NCBI RefSeq assembly: GCF_015191005.1 | Contig: NZ_CP040442.1 | Span: forward strand, 434,001-498,000 | DNA: 64,000 nt | Reading direction: 5' to 3' | Source of the DNA: Kaistella flava (ex Peng et al. 2021) | GTDB taxonomy: Bacteria; Bacteroidota; Bacteroidia; Flavobacteriales; Weeksellaceae | In this document: in pieces, positions 15,313 through 24,273 of the stretch | Position numbering within the stretch: the stretch's first letter is position 1 | Layout: every line of letters begins with the position of its first letter | The notes under the pieces: model-generated | Databases searched by the model: none | The model's input: the letters and a program-made list of their open reading frames with translations, nothing else | Told to the model about the DNA's origin: nothing | Position numbers and translations under genes: made by a program

Positions 15313-17088
15313 ATGAAACTAAAACTATCTTTTTTAGCAAGTATCATTTCATTTTTCGTTTATGCTCAATCCGCACCGGCGTATTACTCGAGCATCAATT
15401 TTAATAAAACGAAAAACGAACTGAAGAATGACTTGGCAGCATTAATTACAGCAACTCACACGAAAACCATTTCGTACAGTGAATTGCAAACGCTAATGAA
15501 AACAAGTGATGTAGATCCTGAAAATCCAGCGAATTTACTATTGATTTATGGTTCACAAGCTTCGGGAACTCATCAGAGAAGCCGCCCAATCGGCGGGTCT
15601 TGGAACCGTGAGCACGTTTATGCAAAATCACAGGGAACACCAAACTTAGGGACTTCCGGTCCAGGAGCAGATGGTCACCACCTTCGTCCGGCAGATGTTT
15701 CTTTGAACAGCAGCAGAGGACATTTATCTTTTGATGATGGAGTAGGACCATTGGCAGGAAAGACTGCTCGTGGTGGTTGGTATCCTGGTGATGAGTGGAA
15801 AGGGGATGTTGCAAGAATCCTAATGTACATGTATGTAAGATACAACAGCAGATGTTTGCCATTGAATATTACAATGAATCCAAGTACCTATTCTGCTGAT
15901 TTTCCAGATATTTTATTAAAATGGAATATTGAAGATCCAGTTTCAGCTTTTGAAATGCAAAGACAGAATGTGGTAGCAAACACCCAGAAAAACAGAAATC
16001 CTTTTATCGACAATCCTTATTTGGCAACGGTAATTTGGGGTGGACCAGATGCTCAAAATACATGGCCAGATACCTTCAATGGTGGCGGAAGTTCAGGTGA
16101 TACAGAAGCACCATCAACTCCGATGAATCTTGCGGTTTCAGGTGTAAGCTCTTCAAGTGTTTCTTTAACCTGGACGGCTTCTACCGATAATGTTGCGGTA
16201 AGCGGATATGATATTTATGTGAATAACGTATTTAAATCAACAGCATTTACTACCAACGCAACAGTAACTGGATTAAATCCTGCAACAACTTATTCATTCT
16301 ATATCGTAGCGAAAGATGCTTCTGGTAACAAATCTGCAAATAGTGCAGCGGTTGAAGCAACTACTGAAACGGGTACAGGAACCGACCCAGGAACTGGAAC
16401 AACTTGTGGAACAGAAGATTTTGAAAATGTAGTATCAACAGGAGGTACGCCGCCAGCTTCTTCATATGGTGATAGAACTTGGTCAGGTAACGGTATTGTT
16501 TGGACGGCTACTTTTGCCAGAACTGACAAACAAATTTATATTGATGGTGATGCTAACAAAGCAATTTGTATTAAAAAAGGGAACTTAAAATCGTCTGTAA
16601 TTTCAGGTGGTATTGGGACTTTGACTGTTAAAACTTACCTTCCGTTTGCTGATTCTGCAGGAAATTACACTTTGAAAATTAATGGTGTTGTGAAAGGTTT
16701 GATTCCTTATTCTAAAACGGCAAAAACCCAAACGATTGAGAACATCAATGTGGAAGGAAATGTAGTAATTGAATTGATTGATACAACCACCAGCAATAGA
16801 GTTTCTTTCGATAACCTTTCCTGGACTTGCTATACTTCAATGGGAACTGATGCAACAGAAATCAAAAACCAGAAAATCAATATTTATCCAAACCCTGTAA
16901 AAAACAACGAGTTTTTCATCAGTGGAATTGATAAAAATGAAACGGTAAAAGTGTACAGTTTGAATGGACAGTTATTGCAAACAATCAATAATGTGAATGA
17001 TAAAGAAAAAGTGAATCTTAATCAATTACCAAAAGGTGTTTATTTTGTGACTACTAAAACACAGTCTGCTAAAATTATTGTTGACTAA
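15313..17088 (+). CDS. Secreted endonuclease I with FnIII and T9SS sorting domain
   Basis: 591 aa. The signal peptide is 1-19 (MKLKLSFLASIISFFVYAQ). The EndA/NucM-type endonuclease I domain covers about 25-245 with the catalytic NREHVYAKS at 98-106 and the metal-site DGHHLRP at 120-126. A fibronectin type III domain follows at about 262-352 (APSTPMNLAVSGV...), then a Thr/Gly linker and a second beta domain (about 365-505). A type IX sorting domain ends the protein (IYPNPVKNNEFFISG, GVYFVTTKTQSAKIIVD). It should act as an extracellular or surface-attached DNase, possibly for nutrient scavenging. It follows the MnmA-like gene closely and ends before a strong terminator. Confidence 0.95.
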   Translation: MKLKLSFLASIISFFVYAQSAPAYYSSINFNKTKNELKNDLAALITATHTKTISYSELQTLMKTSDVDPENPANLLLIYGSQASGTHQRSRPIGGSWNREHVYAKSQGTPNLGTSGPGADGHHLRPADVSLNSSRGHLSFDDGVGPLAGKTARGGWYPGDEWKGDVARILMYMYVRYNSRCLPLNITMNPSTYSADFPDILLKWNIEDPVSAFEMQRQNVVANTQKNRNPFIDNPYLATVIWGGPDAQNTWPDTFNGGGSSGDTEAPSTPMNLAVSGVSSSSVSLTWTASTDNVAVSGYDIYVNNVFKSTAFTTNATVTGLNPATTYSFYIVAKDASGNKSANSAAVEATTETGTGTDPGTGTTCGTEDFENVVSTGGTPPASSYGDRTWSGNGIVWTATFARTDKQIYIDGDANKAICIKKGNLKSSVISGGIGTLTVKTYLPFADSAGNYTLKINGVVKGLIPYSKTAKTQTIENINVEGNVVIELIDTTTSNRVSFDNLSWTCYTSMGTDATEIKNQKINIYPNPVKNNEFFISGIDKNETVKVYSLNGQLLQTINNVNDKEKVNLNQLPKGVYFVTTKTQSAKIIVD

Positions 17089-17124
17089 TACAAGATTTTC
17101 CTCATTAGGAAATGGTAAATAATA

Positions 17125-17157
17125 AGGCCGGAAGAATTTTCTTCCGGCTTTTTTTAT
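17125..17157. terminator. Strong bidirectional terminator
   Basis: The stem GCCGGAAGAA/TTCTTCCGGC is followed by a T-run on the plus strand. It lies between the convergent genes ending at 17088 and 17177. Confidence 0.9.
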
Positions 17158-17176
17158 TGATCATTTTGAAAGAAAT

Positions 17177-17725
17177 TTAAACTCTCAAAACTCCACGAAA
17201 TCCTCGCCCAGCATAATAGGATTCTGCGCCGTTGTGGTAAATAAAAATGGTATCAAATCGAAAATCAGCAAAAATAGCACCGCCCAATTTTCTGATGTTT
17301 TCCGGCGTTTTCAGCCAACTCGAAGTCTTGTTATCAAACGTTCCGAGTGTTTGTAATTCGCGGTATTCTTCTTCATTCAAGATTTCGATGCCCATTGATT
17401 TTGCAGCATCTACGGCATTGTTTTTAGGTTTGTTTTCCTTTCTTTTATCGAGCGCCTCTTTATCATAACAGAAACTTCTGCGACCTTTCGGACTTTCGGC
17501 AGCACAATCGTAGAAAAGATATTCTCCAGATTTCTCATCTAAACCAACCACATCAGGTTCGCCACCACTTTCTTCCATTTGAAGTAATGATTCTAATTTT
17601 TCTGGATTTTTATTGAGTTTGTTCAGGATGTCATCCCAATTTAAATTTGAATGACGGTTCATATTTGATTCAAATCGGTGTTGTAGAATTTGGAGAAGAT
17701 CGTGGTAATTATTTTTTGTAGTCAT
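17177..17725 (-). CDS. DUF4256 family protein
   Basis: 182 aa, cytoplasmic. It matches the DUF4256 pattern: an N-terminal LLQILQHRFESNMNRH helix, W..I...L..NP.KL.SL..ME.SGGEPDVV, the YDCAAESPKGRRSFCYD block at about 71-87, and the C-terminal FADFRFDTIFIYHNGAESYY.GRGFRG. The length is typical. No biochemical function is known for the family. It is a single gene convergent with the nuclease gene. Confidence 0.9.
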   Translation of the reverse strand: MTTKNNYHDLLQILQHRFESNMNRHSNLNWDDILNKLNKNPEKLESLLQMEESGGEPDVVGLDEKSGEYLFYDCAAESPKGRRSFCYDKEALDKRKENKPKNNAVDAAKSMGIEILNEEEYRELQTLGTFDNKTSSWLKTPENIRKLGGAIFADFRFDTIFIYHNGAESYYAGRGFRGVLRV

Positions 17726-17885
17726 CGTTTTTAATATTTACGTTTTGATGAGGTCAACTTTATTTAAAGAGGATATCAATTCTTTAATTATGTGCAAATT
17801 TATTTTAATAATTAAAAATACAATGTTTTTTATTTGCTTTAGTTTTTAAAAATTTAATATTCAGAGTCTGTTTTAAATTTCAAAA

Positions 17886-18036
17886 AAACACATAAATCAA
17901 ATAAGAATTAGTTCCCAAAATATTTAAAAACACAAAGTTGAAAATCTTTGATTTTCGAAACTGATGTGAACTTTTAGGAATAATTTTTTTCTAAAACTAA
18001 TGTGACTCATGTGTTTAAAAATTATTTTTTGGGAAA
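17886..18036. repeat. Inverted-repeat element (MITE-like), about 150 bp
   Basis: The left arm AAACACATAAATCAAAT... (from 17886) pairs with the right arm ...ATGTGACTCATGTGTTT (ending 18016). Outer or inner extensions (TTCCCAAAAT/ATTTTTTGGGAAA) also pair. The right arm has the double-GTG word shared with elements at 42658, 54380 and 56445. The rest of the 17726-18199 gap holds only the usp promoter. Confidence 0.7.
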
Positions 18037-18135
18037 TTAAACAAGATCTCATTGCTCATCATAAAATTTGTTCTTAAATAATGTCTTATAATATTTATTT
18101 GAAATAAGTAATTCATACCACGGATGAGGTTTTTC

Positions 18136-18170
18136 TTGACATGCTTTTCAGCTCAGGCATTGTAATTTTG
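18136..18170 (+). promoter_or_regulatory. Promoter of the universal stress protein gene
   Basis: A -33 TTGAC (18136-18140) and a -7 TAATTTTG (18163-18170), 22 bases apart, fit the Bacteroidota consensus. The start codon is 30 bases downstream. Confidence 0.65.
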
Positions 18171-18199
18171 CATCTAGAAATGTTAAGAATATTAAATAA

Positions 18200-19111
18200 A
18201 TGCAGATGAAAACCGAAATAAAAACCATATTAATACCGATTGATTTTACCGAGAAATCAAAGAATGCTCTGAAGGTTGCAGCGAAAATGGCACAACGTCA
18301 TCAGGCAAAATTAATCATTTCTCATACGGTTCATATCTATTATATGATCAGTCGCAGCGGGAAACAAGTGATTGGTTCAGAAACAGTTCAGGAAAATACA
18401 AATCGCGCCACTGAAAAATTAGATAAGTTGAGAATTTCTCTTCTTGAGAAATTTAATATCGAGGTTGAAACCAGATTGTGCAGTCAGAATATTATTGACA
18501 GTATTAATGATTCTGTGGAATCTGATCAGATCGATTTAGTCGTGATGGGAACTTCGGGACAACAAAAGATGAAGCAGTTGATCTTAGGTTCTAATTCTTA
18601 TAATGTTCTATTACACGCCAATTGTTCGGTGCTTTTGATTCCGGAAAAATTTAAAAAAACGTCTTTTAAGAAAATTCTTTTCCCAATTCGTGTGAAAGAT
18701 GAACTTGATCAGAAGGCAGATCTTTCTATTTTATTGGCGAATAAAAACGATGGTAATATTAACCTTTTGGGAGTTGGAGATCCTGACCGAATGATTGAGG
18801 TAAGAAAATCTTATATCGAAATGAAGAAAAACCTAATGCTAAAGTCAACAGATTATGAGTCAGAATTTCTTCTGTCTCATGACAACGCAGAAATTATCGC
18901 CCAAGTTGCAAAAGATAAAAAATGTGATATTATTCTGTTGGCCGACGAGGATGAGCATTCGTGGAAATCGTTTATGGCTGATAATTTCTTCAAAAAAATG
19001 ATTAATGGAACTACTATTCCTTTGTTCATCGTAAAGTCAAAATTAAAGAAAATCAAAAATAAAACAGAAGCAGTTTCCGGTTATGATTTAACCATTCCTG
19101 CTCTGGGATAA
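18200..19111 (+). CDS. Universal stress protein, tandem UspA domains
   Basis: 303 aa with two Usp-like halves: about 1-150 (ILIPIDFTEKSKNALKVAAKMAQ; VVMGTSGQQKMKQLILGSNSYNVLLHANCSVLLIP) and about 155-285 (KILFPIRVKDELDQKADLSI; IILLADEDEHSWKSFMADNFFKKMI). The first half keeps the G-2x-G-9x-G(S/N)-like nucleotide signature, and the second is degenerate. Starts at 18200 or, two codons later, at 18206 are both possible. It heads a likely operon with the acetyltransferase (10-base gap) and the racemase-like gene (1-base gap). The role is stress response, not further defined. Confidence 0.92.
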   Translation: MQMKTEIKTILIPIDFTEKSKNALKVAAKMAQRHQAKLIISHTVHIYYMISRSGKQVIGSETVQENTNRATEKLDKLRISLLEKFNIEVETRLCSQNIIDSINDSVESDQIDLVVMGTSGQQKMKQLILGSNSYNVLLHANCSVLLIPEKFKKTSFKKILFPIRVKDELDQKADLSILLANKNDGNINLLGVGDPDRMIEVRKSYIEMKKNLMLKSTDYESEFLLSHDNAEIIAQVAKDKKCDIILLADEDEHSWKSFMADNFFKKMINGTTIPLFIVKSKLKKIKNKTEAVSGYDLTIPALG

Positions 19112-19120
19112 AATTTAGAA

Positions 19121-19567
19121 ATGATAAAAATAAATACCTATTCAGAACAAAATGTAGCGAACCAAGAAATCAAAGAAGAAGTCATTAATTTCTTGTTTGA
19201 AAGTCTTGACCAGTATGGTGATCCGAAGAAAGATATCGAAAAATGTATCGATTACGCTTTTGGTGAAAACCATAAACCTGGTGGAATGGTCATCACCGCC
19301 ATCGATTCTGAAACTCAGAAAATAGTGGGCGCGGTCATCATTAATAAAACCGGAATGAACGGATATATTCCTGAAAATATCTTGGTCTACATTGCGACCG
19401 ATAAAAATATGCGTGGAAAAGGAGTCGGAAAACAATTGATGCAAACCGCAATTAATCTGTCGGATGGCGATATGGCGTTACATTGTGAGCCTGATAATCC
19501 TGCCAAATATTTATATGAAAAACTGGGCTTTACCAGCAAATATTTCGAGATGAGATTAAAAAAATAA
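19121..19567 (+). CDS. GNAT-family N-acetyltransferase
   Basis: 148 aa. The acetyl-CoA binding motif A is RGKGVGKQL at 98-106, preceded by the beta-4 strand NILVYIATDKNM. The C-terminal YLYEKLGFTSKYFEMRL is the usual GNAT motif B. The substrate is unknown. It is embedded between the stress protein and the alanine-racemase-like gene in a tight unit, so it may act on a related amino acid or peptide (inference). Confidence 0.9.
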   Translation: MIKINTYSEQNVANQEIKEEVINFLFESLDQYGDPKKDIEKCIDYAFGENHKPGGMVITAIDSETQKIVGAVIINKTGMNGYIPENILVYIATDKNMRGKGVGKQLMQTAINLSDGDMALHCEPDNPAKYLYEKLGFTSKYFEMRLKK

Positions 19568-19568
19568 C

Positions 19569-20690
19569 ATGTCTTTTATTACTTTACATTCTACAAAACT
19601 CCGTCATAACTATAAAGTTCTTAATCAGGTTTTTGCCCAAAATAAAATTGAATGGGCCATCGTTGCCAAACTGTTATGTGGCAATGAGAAATTCTTACAG
19701 ATTTTGCTAAACTTATCTGACAAAGAAATTTGTGATTCGAGATTGAGCAATTTGAAAACCATCAAAAAATTGTCTCCAGAAACGCAAACCATTTATATAA
19801 AACCGCCAGCAAAGCGTTTGGCTAAAAGTATTGTTGAATTTGCTGACGTTAGTTTCAATACCGAAATCGCAACTTTGGAAGCTCTTTCTGAAGAAGCGGT
19901 GAAACAAAATAAAATCCATAGAGTAGTGCTCATGGTCGAAATGGGCGAGTTGCGCGAAGGAATTATGGCGCTTAATTTAATGCAATTTTATGATGAGGTT
20001 CTCGCTTTACCGAATATTGAAGTGGTCGGATTAGGAACGAATTTAAATTGTTTAAACGGAATTTTACCCGATGAAAAGAAACTTTATAAACTCAATCGTT
20101 TTAAAGAAATTATCGAGGAGAATTCTGGCGAGAAGATTCCCTATATTTCTGGCGGTTCTTCGGTAACGATTCCTTTAATTTTTAAAAATGAAATTCCGTT
20201 TGGAATCAACCATTTCCGAGTTGGCGAAACCTTGTTTTTTGGAACTAATGTTTACGAAGATTCCTTAATTACAGGAATGTATCAGGACGTTTTCACGCTT
20301 ACTGCAGAGATTATCGAAATGCAGCAAAAACCTAATATTCCGTCGGGAACAGCAGGTACCAATCTTACGGGAGAAACACCTACTTTTTCTGAACAAGAAA
20401 GAGGGAAATCATCACTTCGAGCCATCGTAGATGTTGGATTATTGGATATTGATCACAAAGATATTTCAGCAATGATTCCCGGAATTGAAATTATTGGAGC
20501 CAGTTCTGATATGCTAATTTTGGACTTAGGAGAAAATTCTGAAAACCTGGAAGTTGGTGATACAATTGATTTCAGCATGAATTATATGGCCGTTCTTCGA
20601 GCGATGAATTCTGATTATGTCGACAAAAAAGTGGATGGTGAAATGATACCTTTACTAAATACAGCGAACGAATATCTTTGCTTAAATTAA
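19569..20690 (+). CDS. Alanine-racemase-like PLP enzyme (alanine/ornithine racemase family)
   Basis: 373 aa. The N-terminal PLP-binding TIM barrel has the Schiff-base lysine at about 34 (EWAIVAKLLCGN, compare the alr AVxKxxxYG site). It also has the phosphate-binding YISGGSSVTIP and the FRVGETLFFGTNVY region. The C-terminal half (about 240-370) forms the racemase beta domain (VDVGLLDIDHKDISAMIPGIEIIGASSDMLILD). It resembles the YhfX/ornithine-racemase type rather than cell-wall Alr. It begins 1 base after the acetyltransferase stop. The gene could supply a D-amino acid; the substrate is not predictable from sequence. Confidence 0.88.
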   Translation: MSFITLHSTKLRHNYKVLNQVFAQNKIEWAIVAKLLCGNEKFLQILLNLSDKEICDSRLSNLKTIKKLSPETQTIYIKPPAKRLAKSIVEFADVSFNTEIATLEALSEEAVKQNKIHRVVLMVEMGELREGIMALNLMQFYDEVLALPNIEVVGLGTNLNCLNGILPDEKKLYKLNRFKEIIEENSGEKIPYISGGSSVTIPLIFKNEIPFGINHFRVGETLFFGTNVYEDSLITGMYQDVFTLTAEIIEMQQKPNIPSGTAGTNLTGETPTFSEQERGKSSLRAIVDVGLLDIDHKDISAMIPGIEIIGASSDMLILDLGENSENLEVGDTIDFSMNYMAVLRAMNSDYVDKKVDGEMIPLLNTANEYLCLN

Positions 20691-20826
20691 TTTCACCCTG
20701 TGTAAATAAATGATTAACAGTATAATGCAACGACAATAATTAAAATTGGAAAAACTTTCTTATTAATTCCAATCTGTTTAAAAGGTTTGTTTTATCTTTA
20801 TTTAAATAATAAAACAGACTTTTTTT

Positions 20827-21717
20827 ATGGCCGATTCATTGATCAATTTAGTGACGATTAATTCTTTAAAACGCCCTTTCTCTTTTGACGGTGAGTTTGT
20901 GTTTTTAACTCCTTCAGATTTAATTGCCGTATTTAACGCTCAGAATTCTTTCAAAACAAAATTCTATACTTTATTAATCGTAGAAAGCGGTTCGGGGAAT
21001 TTAATGATCGATCACGAAGTTCATGAACTCCAAAAAGGCAGAGTCTTTTTCGTGAATTATAACCAGGTTTTTCGGTTCGCAGATGTGGAAGATTTTAAGG
21101 GAGAAGCGGTACTTTTTACCCGATCATTTTATAATTTAATTTATACCGGAAACCGGAAAATAAAGAACGATACGGCTTTTTCAGATTTGCCATCTTTTAT
21201 GGATTTTTCTAAAAATGATCTCGCTAATTTTAAAACAGGAGTTTCAGATATGAAAAGAGAGTTTGCCACGCCTGCTCTTTTAAGCAAAGAAATTATTTGT
21301 TTATTACTAAAAGCATCGATGCTTAAATATATTCGAAAAACTGACAATCCGAATTACAGTGATTTTAAAACAAACCGCAAAAATTCTTATATCGAAGATT
21401 TTAAACATCTGGTAGAAGTTCATTTTAAAGAACTGAAAAGAACCTCTGATTATTCCCAAAAGTTGACGATTTCAGCCAACTACTTAAATGCTTTAATTAA
21501 AGAAAAGTTAGATATCTCGGCAGAAAACTATATTCAAAATCGCGTGATTCTGGAGGCGGAACGATTGTTGTTGAATACTGATTTGTCAGTTACAGAAATT
21601 TCATTTGAACTCGGTTTTTCAGATAAGTCTCACTTTGGAAAATACTTTAAAAAAAATACTCAGAATAGTCCTAATAATTTTAGAAAAAAGTTTCGAATAG
21701 AGAACAATACTTTTTAA
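20827..21717 (+). CDS. AraC-family transcriptional regulator
   Basis: 296 aa. An N-terminal cupin-like sensor (about 15-130; GSGNLMIDHEVHELQKGRVFFVNYNQVFRF) is joined to a C-terminal AraC DNA-binding domain (about 190-292) with two helix-turn-helix units. The second ends with the signature VTEISFELGFSDKSHFGKYFKKNTQNSPNNFRKK. The effector is unknown. It lies just upstream of the 56-aa ORF and the APC permease in the same direction, so it may regulate them. A TATCTTTA box near 20793-20800 is a weak -7 candidate. Confidence 0.95.
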   Translation: MADSLINLVTINSLKRPFSFDGEFVFLTPSDLIAVFNAQNSFKTKFYTLLIVESGSGNLMIDHEVHELQKGRVFFVNYNQVFRFADVEDFKGEAVLFTRSFYNLIYTGNRKIKNDTAFSDLPSFMDFSKNDLANFKTGVSDMKREFATPALLSKEIICLLLKASMLKYIRKTDNPNYSDFKTNRKNSYIEDFKHLVEVHFKELKRTSDYSQKLTISANYLNALIKEKLDISAENYIQNRVILEAERLLLNTDLSVTEISFELGFSDKSHFGKYFKKNTQNSPNNFRKKFRIENNTF

Positions 21718-21737
21718 AACCATTAAAATAAAAGAAG

Positions 21738-21908
21738 ATGAAAATAACGAAACCAACTGCAAAAAACATAAAATCGATTAAATTTCATACAGGTATAAAA
21801 TCCTTAGTCGACCGAAAATTCGGTGGAATTAATGTTTTGGATAATGATCAGATTTTAATGGAGCAAAGCAAATTGAAAAACTTGAGAAATGGCAAAGTCC
21901 GTCCATAA
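21738..21908 (+). CDS. Small ORF, 56 aa, overlapping the permease start
   Basis: It begins with ATG at 21738 after a purine-rich AAAAGAAG and ends at 21908, overlapping the APC permease start (21889) by 20 bases in a different frame. The product is basic and soluble (MKITKPTAKNIKSIKFHTG..., ...DNDQILMEQSKLKNL). No family is recognised. The overlap and spacing are compatible with translational coupling to the permease. It could be a leader ORF or a small regulatory protein. It may also be chance, so confidence is modest. Confidence 0.45.
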   Translation: MKITKPTAKNIKSIKFHTGIKSLVDRKFGGINVLDNDQILMEQSKLKNLRNGKVRP

Positions 21909-23631
21909 AAAACTCAATGAATTGCAGTCAACTGCGATTTCGGGGAATGATATTACGTCTTCATGTCTTTATGTATCAGCGCTTACCATTATGTATGCCG
22001 GTCAATATGCCTGGATTTCCCTGCTAGTTGTGGCGATGGTTTTATTTCTTTTCCGTAAAATTTATGGCGAAGTAGTAGGAGCGCTTCCGTTGAATGGAGG
22101 AGCTTACAACGTTTTGCTCAATACCTCGTCGAAGAGAGTTGCTTCTCTTGCGGCTACGCTTACTGTTTTGTCTTATATGGCAACCGCAGTTTTGTCCGGT
22201 TCTGAAGCAATGCATTACCTCCATCAATTGATTCCAAGCCTGAATGTGATGATTGCCACAATTGTAGTGCTCCTCATTTTTACCCTACTAACTATTTCAG
22301 GAATCGGTGAATCATCGATTGTTGCAGTGGTAATTTTTCTGATTCATTTGGTTTCTCTAACGCTTTTGGTTATCGCCGGAATTTGGTTTATAGCCAATAA
22401 CGGAATGACAACTTTGCATCTTAACTGGGCAGTTCCGGTAAAATCTGGCGGTATTTTGATGGCGCTATTTCTGGGATTTTCCGCGGCAATGTTAGGAATT
22501 TCCGGCTTCGAAAGTTCTGCCAATTTCGTGGAAGAACAGGAACCGGGAGTTTTTCCCAAAACCTTACGGAATATGTGGCTTGCCGTAAGTTTTTTTAATC
22601 CACTGATTGCATTAATCATTATTTTCGTTTTACCACTGGCTTCTGTGGGCGCGCATGAAGAATCGCTTTTGGCGTATGTTGGTGAAATTACGGGCGGCAA
22701 GTGGCTCGCTTATTTAATTTCTGCTGATGCTGTTTTGGTACTTTGTGGTGCAGTTTTAACATCTTTTGTAGGAGTTTCCGGACTTGTAAACAGGATGACT
22801 TTGGATCGTATTTTACCCAACTTTTTTCTGAAACAAAATAAAAGAGGTGCGCATTACAGAATTGCAGTTGCTTTTCTATTATTATGTGTCTCCGTATTAT
22901 TGGCAACGAATGGCGTTTTAACTTCTCTTGCAGGCGTTTATACGTTTTCTTTTCTATCGGTAATGGTACTTTTTGGTATTGGTAATCTATTGCTTAAAAT
23001 AAAAAGAAGCCAACTGCCGCGCCCCGAATATGCGCCTGTGTTAAGTGTTTTGGTGGCGATTGCTTTTATTATTCTGGCTTTTTGGGGAAACTTTTTACTG
23101 AATCCGGGTTCTTTTAGGACTTTTATATTTTATTTAATTCCGGCTATTTTGGTGGTCGCAGTGATGCTGAATAGGTCAATTATTATTTCTGCCTTGCTCG
23201 TGGCTGTAAATGCTTTATTCAGACCTTTAAGGAAGCTTTCTATTCTTTCTAACAGGAAATTACAACAAATGTATTTTAAAGTTCATTCGCAGGAATTTGT
23301 CTTTTTTACCAAAAGAGATAATGTTGCGATTTTGAATAAAGTAATGCAATACGTTGAGGAAAATGAGACCACTAAAAAATTAAAAATTGTAAACGTAATG
23401 CAACCTGGCGACGACAATGAAAAACTGAAAGTAGATATCGAAGTTTTAGATCGTGCATATCCGGATATTGATATTGAATTTATTGAAATTTTAGGGGAGT
23501 TTACACCACAGTTAATTGATGAACTTTCTACAAAGTGGAATATTCCGAAAAACTTTATGTTTATTGCGTCACCAAGTGATCGCTTCAGTTATCGCGTGGC
23601 CGATCTGGGCGGAGTTCGATTAATTATGTAA
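21889..23631 (+). CDS. APC-family amino acid permease with C-terminal cytoplasmic domain
   Basis: 580 aa. About 12 membrane segments cover residues about 20-445, with the APC helix-1 signature near the start (STAISGNDITSSCLYVSALTIMYAG) and the GALPLNGGAYNVLLN loop typical of amino acid/polyamine transporters. The last about 120 residues (NRKLQQMYFKVHSQEFVFFTKRDNVAILNKVMQYVEENE...) form a soluble domain resembling universal-stress-like C-terminal domains of other APC proteins. The likely job is import of an amino acid or related compound. It lies downstream of an AraC regulator and a 56-aa ORF, with a terminator 200 bases after the stop. Confidence 0.9.
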   Translation: MAKSVHKKLNELQSTAISGNDITSSCLYVSALTIMYAGQYAWISLLVVAMVLFLFRKIYGEVVGALPLNGGAYNVLLNTSSKRVASLAATLTVLSYMATAVLSGSEAMHYLHQLIPSLNVMIATIVVLLIFTLLTISGIGESSIVAVVIFLIHLVSLTLLVIAGIWFIANNGMTTLHLNWAVPVKSGGILMALFLGFSAAMLGISGFESSANFVEEQEPGVFPKTLRNMWLAVSFFNPLIALIIIFVLPLASVGAHEESLLAYVGEITGGKWLAYLISADAVLVLCGAVLTSFVGVSGLVNRMTLDRILPNFFLKQNKRGAHYRIAVAFLLLCVSVLLATNGVLTSLAGVYTFSFLSVMVLFGIGNLLLKIKRSQLPRPEYAPVLSVLVAIAFIILAFWGNFLLNPGSFRTFIFYLIPAILVVAVMLNRSIIISALLVAVNALFRPLRKLSILSNRKLQQMYFKVHSQEFVFFTKRDNVAILNKVMQYVEENETTKKLKIVNVMQPGDDNEKLKVDIEVLDRAYPDIDIEFIEILGEFTPQLIDELSTKWNIPKNFMFIASPSDRFSYRVADLGGVRLIM

Positions 23632-23834
23632 GGAATTTGTATACAAGGTTCTTTTCATCAAATAGTTTGTGCTTGAATCAAAAATAGATTTCGTTTAAAG
23701 TGTAATTCTTATTCTTCGTTTTATTCAATTCTGAATTTTTTATTACCTATTTTAACTCTTCTTTCACGCAGATTTTTTCCCTGATTGCAAAAATCGCATT
23801 CTAGAACGTAGAAACTGGTAAAACTGTTTATATG

Positions 23835-23866
23835 AAACCCTACCGAAATAATTGGTAGGGTTTTGT
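23835..23866 (+). terminator. Terminator-like hairpin downstream of permease
   Basis: The stem AAACCCTACC, loop of about 9, GGTAGGGTTTT has only a short T-run. It is about 200 bases after the permease stop. Confidence 0.75.
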
Positions 23867-24273
23867 TGTGACCTGCACTGAACAATCAAAAACAGCGTAA
23901 TTTTTTTATTAATAATAACTTTCAAAACAATTTAAAAAATAATACTAACTTCAATGTTTTGATTGTTTAAGTTATTGACTGTTAAATCATTTCGCATTCA
24001 AAGAGAAGGAATTAGAATTTAATTCTACACTTTATATAACCATCGGGGGATTATTTTTTTTAGAGTAAAACCCTCAATGGGACATCAATGTTCACTTTAG
24101 AATAAACGGGATTTGACCGTTGTAATGTAAAAGTCCACAACAAGTTCAAAATTTGTAAAGACCAAATAGTAATCTTTTTTAATCAAACCAATAAAAATAT
24201 AAAATTATAGAGAAAAATTTATAAATAAGATGTTCGACTGCAAGTAAAAACTAAACCATAAAAACTTTTAACC
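23867..24273. other. Gene-free gap before the amine oxidase gene
   Basis: About 400 AT-rich bases with no convincing gene. It must carry the amine oxidase promoter, but no exact TAnnTTTG box at a suitable distance was assigned. Confidence 0.5.

Noticed and set aside
19142..19444. 100-codon minus-strand frame opposite the acetyltransferase
   Set aside because: It is the antisense shadow of a clear GNAT gene and has no homology features.
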